64,000 nucleotides of DNA from Chloranthus sessilifolius. Its lineage: Eukaryota; Streptophyta; Magnoliopsida; Chloranthales; Chloranthaceae. Position numbers and translations under genes: made by a program. This document shows, piece after piece, positions 41,209-52,928 of this stretch; position 1 is the first letter of the stretch; each line of letters begins with the position of its first letter. The notes below the pieces were generated by a model, which worked only from the letters and a program-made list of their open reading frames with translations, searched no databases and had not been told where the DNA came from. The DNA is taken from NCBI GenBank assembly GCA_021018995.1, contig CM037585.1, positions 128,827,291-128,891,290 on the forward strand, in the 5' to 3' direction.

Positions 41209-42907
41209 CCTCCCCTTCAAGTTAGAGCATAGATGTCAATCATGCCCAACTTGGTAATGATATCATATAAGCGATTTTTCCTACAACTTTGGTGAGTACA
41301 TCAGTAAGTTGATCCTTAGAGGTGACTTGAGGTTTACTGAATTCCTTGGATTATATGTTCTCTCTTATGAAGTGGCAATCCACTTCAATGTGCTTGGTCT
41401 ATTCATGGTACACTGATTTTTCGGCAATTTGTTTGAGCCGGTTCATTGTCCCTATAGAGAGTCATAGGCAATTTGACATTACTCCAAGGTTGGATAGCAT
41501 AACCCAAAGCCCTCACGAGTCCCTTGAGTCATTGTTCTATATTCACCTTTCAACACTCGAGTCAGAAACTACATATTGCCTTTTACTATTCCAAGTAACC
41601 AAGCTACCCCTAGAAACGTGCAATAACCATTGGTGGATCTTCTATCACTCAGAGAACCAGCCAATCAGAATCTGTAAACACCTCAACATCCAAATGTCTA
41701 CGCTTCTCATAGCATGCATATGCTGATGCTCAACACTCACAACATAAACAATGTATGACAGATTTCTCACTAGCAGCTGGAAAATTCTATATCCTTGAAG
41801 GGTTCTCCGCTGATCCTATGGTTCTGCTCCATAGGTGTAGTTGTTGGCTTACAACCAAACATACCTATCCCCTTTTTAGGCATGTTTGGTTATACGCTTT
41901 AACGTATCAAGCGTATAATTCCTTAGGACATAGCTATCCCCTTTTTAGATCTGGCCACTTCAATCCCAAGAAGTACTTGAGTGGACCCAAATCTTTGATA
42001 CCAAACATTTCTTAGTAGCACTTCAGCTTCAATATCTCTTCACTGTCACCTCCAATGACAATGATGTCATCCACATAAACTACTAATGTTGTGAGATGGA
42101 ATCCCCTCTTTATGATCAAGGTGTGATCATAGTGGCTCCTCTGATATCCAGCCTATCACTGCATCACTGAATTTTTGGAATCATGCTCCAGGGGATTGCT
42201 TTAACTCGTAAGTAGGTTTCTTCAATCTACATATTTTACCATTCTCCCCTTGAAGGGAGAAACTTGGAGGTAAAGCCATATACACTTCTTCCTTCAAATC
42301 CCCATGTAAAAAAACATTTTCTACATCTAATTGTTACAGAGGAGAGTCTTTGTATGCAGCCAAAAGAAACAAACACTTCGATAGTATTTGACTTTGCAAC
42401 TGGTGCGAATGTCTCTTGGTAGTCTACTCGTCGTTTCTGTGTAAACCCTTTGCAACTAACCTGCATTATACTTCTCAATAGAACCATTCAGACCCATTTA
42501 CATCCAACGGCCTTTTTTCTTTATGGGAGTTCTATAACTTACCAATTGTCGTTTTTCCAATGCCTTCATTTCTTGACTTCTTGTATCATAACCTCCTTCC
42601 AATGTGGCTGAGAGAGGGCATTAGAGATACATGTAGGAACATAAATGAGGTAATAAAGGATAAATGTAACATAGAGTAGAGCCCCTAAGGCACAAAATAC
42701 TCATTGGGTAATGAGTGCAAGGCCTGGGGGCTTACGCAAAGCGATGGGCACATAACTTGAGAGCCTGCATCTGGATATGGATCTTGATATCGTAACTTTT
42801 TTCCTTATAAAGGTCTTTCCTTTTCCAAACTTATCAAAGATATTATCCTTTTTAGTGGGTACTTTTTTCCTTTGATTGTGCTTCATCGTGTTGTACTTCT
42901 TAACATC
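41209..42907 (-). pseudogene. Copia A, reverse transcriptase and RNase H part
   Basis: On the - strand, 42236-42487 reads ...KGFTQKRRVDYQETFAPVAKSNTIEV, the copia RT motif YQETFAPVAK. Further left come decayed pieces for the VVYVDDIIVIGG-type region (about 42055-42085), RNase H and the end of pol at about 41230, where the + strand reads CATAGATGTCAATCATGCCC. Stops and frameshifts are frequent. The right limit is set by the insertion of copia B at 42913; the integrase half continues at 45655. Confidence 0.75.
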
Positions 42908-42912
42908 ATCAT

Positions 42913-45649
42913 AGATAAGAATAATATCTAATTAGGGTTAGTGTTTGTAGTAAGAGAGAGAGAGATGATGGAGAGAAATTAGGGTTGGGTTGTCTTACCC
43001 AAATGCTTTCTATTATTAGTGTTTATACTAGCTTAGTACAGTCTCATGTAAATCGAGAACAACATAATAGGAAAACTAAAGTGGCTAGGCCACTACTCAC
43101 ACACCAAATGTACATAATTACACGCAAATAATCTAACAGTTCCCCTCAAGTTGGCGCATAGTTGCCAATCATGCCCAACTAGGATGATATGACCTTCATT
43201 CTAACTCTTCCAACAACCTTGGTGAGGATGTTGGCTAGTTGGTCTTCGGAAGTTACATGAGGTACGTAAAACTCTTTGGCTTCAACTTTTTTCCTCACGA
43301 AGTGACAATCTACTTCTATGTGCTTTGTTCTTTTATGGAACATGGGATTTTCTGCAATGGACTTCACTACTTTATTATCACCATATAGGGGCATTGGGAG
43401 CTCTACTTGAACAGGCAAGTCATTCAAATGAACCTTACCCACATCCCTTCTCTAGCACCTTGGGACATAGTTATACTCAGCCTGGGCACTAGAATTGGCA
43501 ACGACTTGTTTCTTCTTGCTCTTCCAAGTAACTAGATTGCCTCCTAGGAAAGCGATATATCTGGTTGTGGATCTCCTATCACTCACTGATCCCACCATAG
43601 TCTACGTCAGTGTAAACCTCCATATTCAAGTGTCCATGATCATAATAGATTAGTCCTTTGCCAGGCTTGGACTTCACATATCTCAAAATCTGATAAACAC
43701 CATCAAGATGAGGAGACTGCGGAGCGTGCATATACTGACAGCCCACACTGACTGCATATGTGATATCAGGCTTAGTTATGGTGAGATAAACTAGTTTTCC
43801 CACCAAACATTGATGCTTAGTGATGTCCTCTAGGAGCTCTCCATCTTCAAAATTGGTTCTATGATTAAGATGCATAGGAGTGTCTATAGACTTGCACTCT
43901 AGCATACCAACTTGCTTCAATACTTCTAGAGTATATTTTCTCTGAGACAGAACTATCCCTCTATCTGATTTGCTCACCTCAATGCCAAGGAAGTATTGCA
44001 GTGGCCTTAGGTCTTTGATATCAAAGACCTTGCTCAGGTAGCACTTCGGTTAAAGAATGCCCTTACTGTCATCTCCAATGACAATGATGCCAACAACATA
44101 CACAATGATGGCAGCACTATGTGTTCCTCTTTTCACAAAGAGTGTGTGGTCATAGTGACTCCTCTGGTATCCAAACTGCATCACCTGTTCATTGAATTTC
44201 TTGAACCATGCCCTTGGAGACGATTTGAGGCCATAGATGGCTTTCCTTAGTTTGCAAACTTTCTCCCCCTGAAGGAGAAACCTAGGAGATAGGGCCATAT
44301 ATACCTTCTCTTTGATATCACTATGGAGGAAGGTATTCTTGATATCAAGTTGATACAGAGGCCAATCCTAATTAGCAGCCAAAGAGAGGACTCGAAGTAG
44401 AATTGATCGTAGCAACATAAGCCAATGTTTCCTGGAAATCAATACCATGGGTCTGGATATACCCCTTTGTAACAAGTCTTGCCTTGTACCTTTCTATGGT
44501 CTCATCAAGGCGGTACTTCACAGTGTACACCCACTTGCAAATAACAACTTTCTTCCTAGCAGGTAGCCCAGTCACCTCCCATATATTGTTTTGCTCAAGG
44601 GCTTTCTTTTCATGTTCCATAGCTTCTTTCCATTGGGGCTGCAATAATACTTCAGATACAGAGGATGGAATAGAGGTGGAATCCAAGGATGAAATAAAAC
44701 TATAATGACAAGATGATAGAGCATGATACGAAACAACTTACCGATGGGATGTCTTGTTCTTTCGCGAAGAGCAATGGGAAGGTCAAAATCAAAAGGAAGA
44801 GAACTTGCCTCGGATGCAAAGTTTTGATCCATGTTGTGAGCAAGAGGGGGTTCACCTTGTCCTCCTTTCTATCTCCTTTCAAAGACCTTTCCTTCCCCAA
44901 ACTTATCCCATGGTGATGCATTGGGGTCACTAGCACTAGCAATCTCTTGAACATCTTTTTCAATGTGCTCCTCCCCTAAGCATGGAAGGGTGAGAGGATT
45001 TTTTGTGCTCTCTTCACTATTTGGACACTCCCCCGGAAGTTGCACTGAGAGGGAACATAAAGCCCTATAAGGAGATTTGCCATCAAGAACAGGGTAGTCA
45101 TCCGATTGATAAGCTAACTCGAGGTGAGAACAACTTCACCCCATAGACGTATGGGAGTTTTCATGCATAACAATAAAGATCGTGAGACCTCAAGGAGGTG
45201 ACGATTCTTCTTCTCTGCAACTCCATTTTGTTGTAGAGTGTAAGGGCGAGTGAAGTTTCAATACCATGCATTCGAAGGTAAGATTCGAGATCATGGGATG
45301 AGTACTCTCCTCCATTGTCAAATCGTGGACTTAACCTTAGCATGACATCAACGATGACACCAGTACGCAAAGGGTGACGTCAATAGTAGGGGTGTGATTC
45401 GACGGTTGATTTCCTAGGACTGATGCTATGATACCAAGATAAGATCTAGGGTTAGGGTTTGTAGGAAGAGAGAAGAAGATGGAGAGAAATTAGGGTTACG
45501 CTGTCTTACCCAAGCCCCTATTGTTAGTATTTATACGAGCTCAGTCCAATCTCACGTAAATCAGGAACAACGTAATAGTAAAACAACTTAAGTGGCTAGT
45601 CCACTATTCACACACCCAATGTACATAATTACACCCGCATCATCTAACA
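42913..45649 (-). mobile_element. Copia B, complete but internally deleted element inserted in copia A
   Basis: The element is 2737 bp. LTRs at 42913-43138 (226 bp, 3' LTR) and 45437-45649 (213 bp, 5' LTR) match along their length. The 5-bp target duplication ATCAT stands at 42908-42912 and 45650-45654. Next to the 5' LTR the complement of TGGTATCATAGC (about 45425-45436) is a tRNA-Met primer site. CTTGAGGGGAAC (complement of 43139-43150) is the polypurine tract. Inside, only the end of integrase, reverse transcriptase and RNase H remain; gag and protease are gone. The 5' LTR end is TGTTAG while the other end reads CTTATCT rather than the usual CA. Confidence 0.9.
43139..45370 (-). pseudogene. 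Pol remnant of copia B
   Basis: In order on the - strand: integrase tail RFDNGGEYSSHDLESYL (45161-45370); RT start QPQWKEAMEHEKKALEQNNIWEV and KARLVTKGYIQTHGIDFQET (44372-44686); KLRKAIYGLKSSPRAWFKKF and IIVYVVGIIVIGDD (44050-44298); RT end SKSDRGIVLSQRKYTLEVL (43579-43977); RNase H end YGDNKVVKSIAENPMFHKR and EDQLANILTK (43179-43442). The catalytic YVDD of copia RT has become YVVG, so this enzyme would be dead even without its frameshifts. The family is probably Ale/Retrofit-like. Confidence 0.88.
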
Positions 45650-45654
45650 ATCAT

Positions 45655-46400
45655 TACCACCATTACTTCCAATGTAGGGTAAAACTACCATGCTCTCTTC
45701 ATCCTTAGAACTCTTCCCCTGAAGAGAGTTTTGGGAAAGAGAGGAAAAAGGAGTAGACTCAAAGAATGTAACATCCATAGAAACAAACATTGGCTCAAAC
45801 AGTGGGTTATATCACTTGTAACCCTTCTGAGTGTGGGGTAACCAATGAAGATACACTCAAGAGCTTTCAGATCCAACTTATCACAGTGAATAGCTGGAAC
45901 ATGGGCAAAACAGAGAGAACAAAAACATGAGGAGGTACGGGAAACAACTCAACACCTAGACATAACAACTGATAAGCAGGCTTGCCCTCAAGAATAGTAG
46001 CGAGTACAACTTCCCCCCACATACGTTTAGGGGCATTCATACAAAGGAGCAAAGAACATGCAACCTCAAGGAAATTTCGATTTTTCCTTTTTGCCCCTCC
46101 ATTTTGGTGAGCCTTGTAAGGACATGAATGGTAGGGACACGTGGTTTGCCTATCCTCTAGCTTGTTGGGGATAGGAAGCTCGTGGCAACCTCATCTTTAG
46201 ATTTCATTAAGAACAACATGATATATCTTGTACAATCATCCATGACTCTCACAAAGTAACAATAACATCACACAAAGATAACTAGAGATGGATCCCACAC
46301 ATCGAAGTGAACAAGTTGGAAAGGAATGCTACTTTTACTCTGACTAACATGGTACAAAGTTCTGCAATGCTTTGAGAGTAAACCGACCTCACAATTGAAC
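45655..46400 (-). pseudogene. Copia A, integrase part
   Basis: On the - strand, broken frames read HFDVWDPS, VMDDCTRYIMLFLMKSKDEV (about 46200-46240), KRMWGEVVLATILEGKPAYQ-like (45990-46030) and DLKALECIFIGYP (45830-45875). These are the core and C-terminal part of copia integrase. The segment is the upstream half of copia A, separated from its RT by copia B. Its gag end and 5' LTR were not found to the right. Confidence 0.78.
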
Positions 46401-46479
46401 TATAGAAGTAGTTAAACTGTTTTGGAAATAAGATACATCGCCATGATATAGTTAAATGGTTACAATGAGCATCCTTTCA

Positions 46480-47635
46480 AATGGTCCAAACTCATATTGG
46501 CAAGCCTATTAAAGTTCTATGTTATAATGGTTGAGAGTAGACTTCTATTGCTTTCAAATTGTATCCTGAGAACATGGAAATCATGAATCAATTGATGGAG
46601 ATATCAACCAATACACTTTGTATGGAAAGCGCAAGAGGAATATTCAAAGCCTCGGAACATCTCAAAGAACCATGTGCATGCATGCAACGTGTGAGAAGAT
46701 CCAATATTTGGAAGGCATGCACGAGGGAGCAAAGGAAAGGAAGGAAAAGTCGTCATATGATGGACGTCTGTGGCTTCAGGATGGACGTCCATGAAATAAA
46801 GTGCTTTTGAAATTTATAGGATGGATGTCCGTGACTAGCACACAGACGTCGGTGATTTAGACCCATTCTGGTCTTGTGCATACCTGTCGAGGACGGACAT
46901 CCGTGAGTGTCATCCGCGAATTAGCGGCTACACAAGTTTTGGGCAAAACTTCCATTTTTAGTGTTTGTTTAGGTTTAGGACTTTCTTTTTTTGAATTTTA
47001 TACTTTGTTTTGGTTTATTAGCCTATATAAAGGCATGTAAAGACTTTATTTTAATAGTTGATTGGTAATAGAATCGAGAGCTTTGCTTTGTTCAAAACCC
47101 TAGAAAACTTGTGAAGAGTTTTCACCTGAAAGAGCGAATCTTTCAAACTTGGTGAGAGAATCTTTGATAACGCATGCAGTTTGGTGTGAAGCTAATTATC
47201 TCCTTGGTGTGAAGCCTTGGAACTTCTATCCCTTTTCTATTTATCTTTTGATTATTGTCAGGTAATTTATTTAGTTATTTCTTTCACCAAAAATCAAACC
47301 TAAATATCTTTTGTCTTAGTTATTTTTGCTGAGATTTTGATCTCTTATTTTATATCCCGACCCGTTGTTTCCCTTGAGCGGTTTAAACCCTTCGGGCCTT
47401 AAATTATTCAAACCCTAGCAAGGAGTCAAGAGACATCATCTTGACAGTCGTTTGGTGCCCTAGACTAGATGAATATCCAAGTTCTATTAATAGGACCTTA
47501 TTTTCTAGATCGGGAAAGTTCATATGCTAACGAATGCTAAATCGAATCAATTAAATTACCCTAATAAAGTTATTAATTATTTTATGTGTTTTGAGATTAA
47601 TTGATTTCAAAATACATAACTAGGGTTTTAGCATT
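46480..47635 (+). mobile_element. LTR-like segment with palindromic boxes and TATA
   Basis: Several near-palindromic boxes lie at about 46760-46910 (GATGGACGTCCATG, GATGTCCGTG, GACGTCGGTG, GGACATCCGTG). They are followed by T-rich DNA and GCCTATATAAAGGCATG (TATA at 47021-47030), then a leader-like region. The same arrangement of palindromes then TATA is seen in the Athila LTR. No second copy and no internal region are present, so a solo LTR is the best guess. Its exact ends are unclear. Confidence 0.4.
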
Positions 47636-49170
47636 TGTCATGCATCATCAACTTTCCTGTCCTTACCCTCGACAACAAAATCGTGTTGTGAAGCAGAAGA
47701 ATAAGAAAGGACATCTTGTGGATGTCATGAGATCTCTTCGATGCAAGATGCATGTTCTATAATCTTATTGGTCTGTTGATTTGCTCGTTACAACCCATTT
47801 GAAAGGCCAAACTCATTTCCAGCTTCTTAAGCCTAATGTTATTTTGTTGAGATAGAGCCCGAAGTCTTTGGGTGCACCTATTTTGGCCAACTCCTTTGTC
47901 TCCAAAGACAAACTTAATGGCAAAGCCACTCATTGTGTTTTTCATGTATACTTTGCTTTGGAAGATATCGGTGTTATGATGTTAAGATCAAGCGGTCATT
48001 TGTTTCTATGAATGTTATGTTTTTTAAGGATGCTATATATTTCTCTAATGCTTCTCATATGCAGGCATGCTGCTAACTTTTTCACCCTTTACTCAAAGGA
48101 ATCATCTATTGTTTTTCTTCTCCCGAGTCTTCTCCTATAGATTTTTCTCTAATTCCTCCAATAATCACGTGTGGCCGTCTTTCTCTTAAGCACACTTATC
48201 AACACAGAAGTAAGTCAGTTCATCCCAGTCAAACTCTTGTGCTACCTGAGCACCTAGACTCAGGTCCTCTAGGTATGCTTGTGTCATTTTCTCCTTTAGC
48301 TTCTTCTATTATTGTACCCTCTCCTCCCATTGTTAATGACCTCTTCTTACCTATGGTCCTTCGTAAAGGTCAAGGAGTTGTGTTACTGGTCACCCCATTT
48401 CTCAGTATGTTTCCTATCAGGCTTTATGTCCTTCATATCGTGCCTCCTCAGCCAGAACTTCCACGTTTTCTATTCCTCGTACAGTTGGCAAGGCTCTGCA
48501 ACATCTTTACTGGTCTGTAGTGATGCATGAAGAAATGAAGGCTCTTGAGAAGAATCAAACAGGGGAATAATCTCCCTTCTGACAAACGCCCAATCGGTTA
48601 TAGATGGGTGTTTGCAGTCAAATACAAAGAGGATGGTACTATAGAGCATTATAAAGCTCGTCTTATGGCTAAAGGCCATACTCAGATGCCAAGATTAGGT
48701 TTTACTATGACATTTGCTCGTTTTGCTAAGCTCACTTCTGTTCGAGTTATAATCTCTCTGGCAACTCGTTGTCATTGGCCCTTATACAAGCTAGATGTTA
48801 CAAATGTCTTTTCATAGGCAGTTGAGTGAGGAGATCTACATGGGCCCCCCATCTGGCTTTCGTCTTTAGGGGGAGTATTCTAGGAAGTGTGTCGCCTTCA
48901 TAATTGATTTATGCGTTGAAGCAATCTCCTAGAGCTTGTTTTAGAGATTTAGTGTTGTTGTGCTTACTATGAGGCCATCCTATGCCACTCTGATCACACA
49001 TGCTTTATTTATACTAGATTTGGAGGCTCGAGGATTGTCTTATTGGTATATGTTGATAATATTATAATCATGAATGATGACTCTGCCTTTATCACTCATG
49101 TTAAAGCAGAATTAAGTTGTCTTTGATATAAAAGACTTAGGTCGTCTTAGATTCTTTCTTAGTGTAGAGA
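47636..49170 (+). pseudogene. Copia D, left part: integrase tail and start of reverse transcriptase
   Basis: Broken + strand frames give KLNGKATHCVFHVYF and then CYDVKIKRSFVSMNV (about 47900-48030, integrase C-terminus). A frame at 48545-48817 gives YRWVFAVKYKEDGTIEHYKA and KLDVTN. Next come ALKQSPRA (48905-48935), VLLVYVDNI (about 49040-49065) and DIKDLGRLRFFLSVEIS (49120-49170). At 49171 it is cut by the poly-T end of the LINE. It resumes at about 56064. Multiple stops and shifts make it inactive. Confidence 0.8.
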
Positions 49171-49198
49171 TATCTTTTTTTTTTTAATTAGTAATTCG

Positions 49199-49330
49199 CA
49201 CTGTTGTCATAAGCGATCGCTTAATCGATTAAGCGATCGCTTATGCGATCATAACATACAAAATCGCATAAGCCATCATGGCTTATGCGATTTTCGCATT
49301 ATGCGATCGCATACAAAAGTATGCGATTGC
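49199..49330. repeat. hAT left subterminal repeat region
   Basis: A cluster of AAGCGATCGCTTAATCG, TTAAGCGATCGCTTATGCGA, ATCGCATAAGCCATCATGGC and TATGCGATCGCATAC, mostly palindromic, fills the first 130 bp. The right end (about 52585-52655) repeats TTAAGCGATTAAGCGATTC and AATCGCTTAGCATCGCTTAA. Such clusters are known binding targets of hAT transposases in general; binding here is inferred. Confidence 0.75.
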
Positions 49331-49798
49331 ATAATGCTGCAACGGTCATATTTATGACTGTTGGAGCACTTTACTAATTTTTTTTTTGAGGTCCCATTGC
49401 CTCTATAAAAGGGTGGGTTGGGTCCTCTATTCTTCACACAACTATTTTAGCTTAAACTTCCTCTCTAATCTCATTTCTTTACTCCCAATCTCTTCCCATC
49501 TTTCCTATCTAGTTTTTTATTTTATTTTATGCTTTGTAATTTTTTTATAGTGAATTAAATTGTTGTAAACTTAGTAATATTACTGTTAGTGTGTTTAAAG
49601 CCTGAAAGGGAAAGATTAAGGATCAAGATTCAAGAGTGAAGAAAGCTTATAGTTCTAATCTTCTATCAATCAAGTGGCCCGGATCAAGCAAGCACGACTT
49701 TTGGGAGGTTTGAGGTTTATTATTTTTGTTTTAAAAATTTTAAATCTCTAATTTTCTTTTTCTAGTTCCTACTTTCTATCATCATTCACCAATTAATT

Positions 49799-51208
49799 AT
49801 GTCTACATCTTTAACCCCGAATCATCTAAGACCTAAATCAAATGATCCGGGTTGGAAATATGGACGGTATAAGAGTCTAACCGAGAAAGCAACCATAGTT
49901 TGTACCTTGTGTGATTATGAGAGCACGGGTGGCATAGACCGTCATAAACAACATCTTGCTCATGGAGCCGGAGCAAATGCTAGGGCTTGTAAAAAAACTA
50001 CTCCGAAAATCCGAAAGGAAATAATGGAGTATATGGACAAGCGTTCTAGGAAAAAATGATGAAGATGTTGTTTTAGAAGGCTATATGGAAAGTGATCATG
50101 ATGATTATGAAGATGATAAATCTACACCATCAACGGCCCAAAGTAGACGACCTCCACAACCACCATCGAAAAACTCACGTGGTCGTGGTCGTGGTCGTGG
50201 TACACTAGAAGGGTGGTGTCGACCGCATCCGGAGGATGTGGTTAATCAAAGGGAGGGTAAAGGACCCGCCCAAACAACACTAGAGAACCGATTTAAGGGT
50301 GAGGATAGACCCACCACAATCCAATATGTGGCTAAGTGGTTCTACCAAGCCGGCATTGCTTTCAATACCGTTAAGTTAAAGAGCTTCAAAGTAATGATTG
50401 AAGCTCTGGGGCAATTTGGGCCCGAACTTAAACCCCCTTCCTACTATGAAATCCGGGAAACATGTCTCAAAGAAGAGGTAAGAGTGGCCAACAATATATT
50501 AGCCGAATACAAGGATGCCTGGAAAATATACGGTTGCACATTGATGGCCGATGGATGGACGGATAGAACCGGTCGGGCATTGATCAACTTCTTGGTAAAT
50601 TGTCCTACCGGAACTATGTTCCTAAAATCAGTAGATGCATCGGCCCATTCTCACACGGCCGAATATTTATTTACACTTTTAGATAAGACCATCGAGGAAA
50701 TAGGACCCGAATACGTTGTCCAAGTTGTAACGGACAATGCGGCATCCTACGTAGCCGCCGGTCGCCTCCTTATGGAAAAGCGATTGCAACTATATTGGGC
50801 GCCATGTGCTGCCCATTGTTCAGACCTAATCCTAGAGGATATAGGCAAACTACAAATTAAAACAATTGCTAAAGCTAGGAGGATAGTTGTTTTTATGTAC
50901 AAACATGCGCTTCTACTTCAAGGAATGCGCAAAGCAATAGGAGGTAATTTATTACGTCCCGCCGTGACTCGATTTGCAACCGCATTTTTGACTTTACAAC
51001 GCTTGTATGCGAAAAAAAAGGGGCTTAGAAGTTTTGTAACATCGGCCAATTGGAACAATGGACCTTGGTCAAAGAAAGCCGATGGTAAACAAGTTGCACA
51101 AACATTGCTCCAAAACCAATTTTGGACTAGTATTGCACAAACCCTACGTGACTCCCAACCAATCGTAGAGGTGTTGCGATTGGTGGATGGTGACGAGAAA
51201 CCACCAAT

Positions 51209-51269
<61 letters not shown>

Positions 51270-52429
51270 AAATCTAATAATCAATTCAAGTCAAGATTAT
51301 ATCAACCCGTGTTGGATATAATCAACAAGAGGTGGGCAAGTCAAATGACATCTCCACTATATTCGGCCGCCTTCATTCTTAATCCGACGGTGTACTTTGC
51401 ACACCCGGATCGAGATGATGCGGATGCCACTCACATGGTTGGCTTTCTTGACTGCTTAGAAAGGATGGTCCCTGATAGAGGTGAACAAGATAGAATAGAC
51501 CGTTACAAGAAGGCGAAAGGATTTTTTGGAAGGGACATAGTTATCCGACATAGAACTACGAAAATTCCAAGTATAAACTTTAAAAGTCTCTAAAGTTCAA
51601 ACTAATTAATATATTTTTATTACTACTCTAGTAGTTCTAACTTCTAATAATTCTCTTTAATTTACAGCTGACTGGTGGGCAACTTATAGGGTAGATCCGA
51701 TAACAAAGGATCCCATTTTGAAAAAACTGGCCATTAGGATACTTGTCCTTACTTGTGCCGCTTCCGGATGTGAGCGGAATTGGAGTTCTTTTGAGATGGT
51801 AATTGAAGTCTTAAACAATTAAAGTCAATTCATGAATCATGAATATCTTAATTAAATTGCAAGGTTTTAATAGTTCTACTCCTCGTGTTTAACAGATCCA
51901 CACAAAGAAAAGGAACCGACTTGAGCAAAAGAAGCTCAACGACTTGGTGTTCGTGCAGTACAATAAAAAATTGCGTGAATGATTCCTTGCAAGGCGAGAG
52001 AAACCGGGGTTCTATGATCCCATCTGTGTGGATGATGTGCCTGCTGACCATCCATGGATGGTTGATTCCCCAGATGAGCCTGTCTTTTATGGGGAAGATT
52101 TGACATGGGCCCAAGTTGAAGCAGCGACTCTTGGTCCGGCACCCACTGATAGGAGGCGAGCTGTTGGTGGAGGTAGTAGCAGCCAAGGCATGCATATTGA
52201 TGAAGAAGATGAAATAATAGAAGAAGATGATAGACAATCAGATGATATAGATTCCATACTAGTGAGATCGAACGAAGATGAAACAGAGGAAGAAGAAGAG
52301 TATGTAGAAGAAGGAGATGATTCTGATGACGACGACAATGCTAGTGATGATGATGATGGAGGAGATGTACCACAATGGGTTAGAAATGAATGTGTAGAGT
52401 ACATTGCTGGTACTCAGTATCAAAATTAA
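49799..52429 (+). pseudogene. hAT transposase (BED finger, DUF659, hAT dimerisation domain)
   Basis: Exon 1 runs from ATG 49799 to 51570, exon 2 51668-51798, exon 3 51896-52429; introns are GT-AG and phases agree. The order is: BED zinc finger (VCTLCDYESTGGIDRHKQHL); an Arg-Gly/Pro linker; DUF659 catalytic region with MADGWTDRTGR and VTDNAASYVAAG and the CAAHC motif; the dimerisation region TCAASGCERNWSSFE followed by IHTKKRNRLEQKKLNDLVFV; and a long acidic tail. Three defects are visible. A 1-base frameshift lies in an A run at 50051-50056, where removing one A restores the frame. A (TA)n run at 51212-51264 replaces about eight residues in frame. A TGA at 51980 stands where relatives have Arg (CGA). 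Otherwise it is intact. It is probably recently silenced; the A-run shift could be a sequencing error. Confidence 0.92.
51212..51264. repeat. (TA)n microsatellite inside the transposase exon
   Basis: About 26 TA units encode alternating Ile and Tyr. The related proteins read GYIYEAMDRAKE at this place, so the natural ATATATAT of GYIY was probably the seed for expansion. The reading frame resumes with KIKSNNQFKS on the far side. Confidence 0.85.
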
Positions 52430-52675
52430 AGTTATAATTTTGAATATTAGTAATTTAGTATGTAAAACTTTTTTTTTAAATGCAAGAATGTCTATTTTTC
52501 CCTTCTAGAGACTTGAATACTTATTGTTAATTATTATTATTATTATTATTATTATTTTGGAAAAAAAAGAAAAGAAAAAGTATGTCATGGCTTAAGCGAT
52601 TAAGCGATTCTCTTAAGCGAAATTGAGCCAAATCGCTTAGCATCGCTTAAGCCATTTGACAACATTGGTAATTCG

Positions 52676-52928
52676 AAATTATATTGATAACCAGCAAGGC
52701 GTTGAAAGGACCAATACAACAACACGACGACCTAAGAAAACATATAAAAACCAAGGCAGCAGAAAAAAAAAAAAAACAAAAAAAAAGACCGAGAATCCCC
52801 TAACTCCCGACCCAAATTAACCCAGATCCCAGGGGGCCGAGTCGTCTCTAAGCTCCCCGCTGCTCCTATAAACCCAAAACCACACTAGGCCTTTGACTGA
52901 TTTCATTATCATCCCCACCAGCCTACTT
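52676..52928 (-). other. 3' UTR of the L1 LINE
   Basis: Between the hAT right end and the LINE stop codon region the - strand is non-coding, with poly-T runs (A runs at about 52760-52785 on the + strand). Together with 49187-49198 it makes up the LINE 3' untranslated region. Confidence 0.6.

Larger units (their letters stand above)
49199..52667 (+). mobile_element. hAT-superfamily DNA transposon, near-complete
   Basis: The element is 3469 bp with a perfect 8-bp target duplication GTAATTCG (49191-49198 and 52668-52675). Its inverted ends are short and imperfect: CACTGTTGTCATAAGCGAT at the left and the complement CAATGTTGTCAAATGGCTT at the right. Both subterminal regions are full of AAGCGATCGCTT, GCTTATGCGAT and GCTTAAGCG words in both orientations, likely transposase binding sites. 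It encodes one BED-DUF659-dimerisation transposase on the + strand. Inserted near the 3' end of the L1 LINE. Confidence 0.93.

Noticed and set aside
41346-42015. + strand frames of 126 and 86 codons
   Set aside because: They are antisense to the copia A reverse transcriptase and RNase H.
52087-52404. Ser-rich - strand frame of 105 codons
   Set aside because: It is the complement of the acidic Asp/Glu tail of the hAT transposase.
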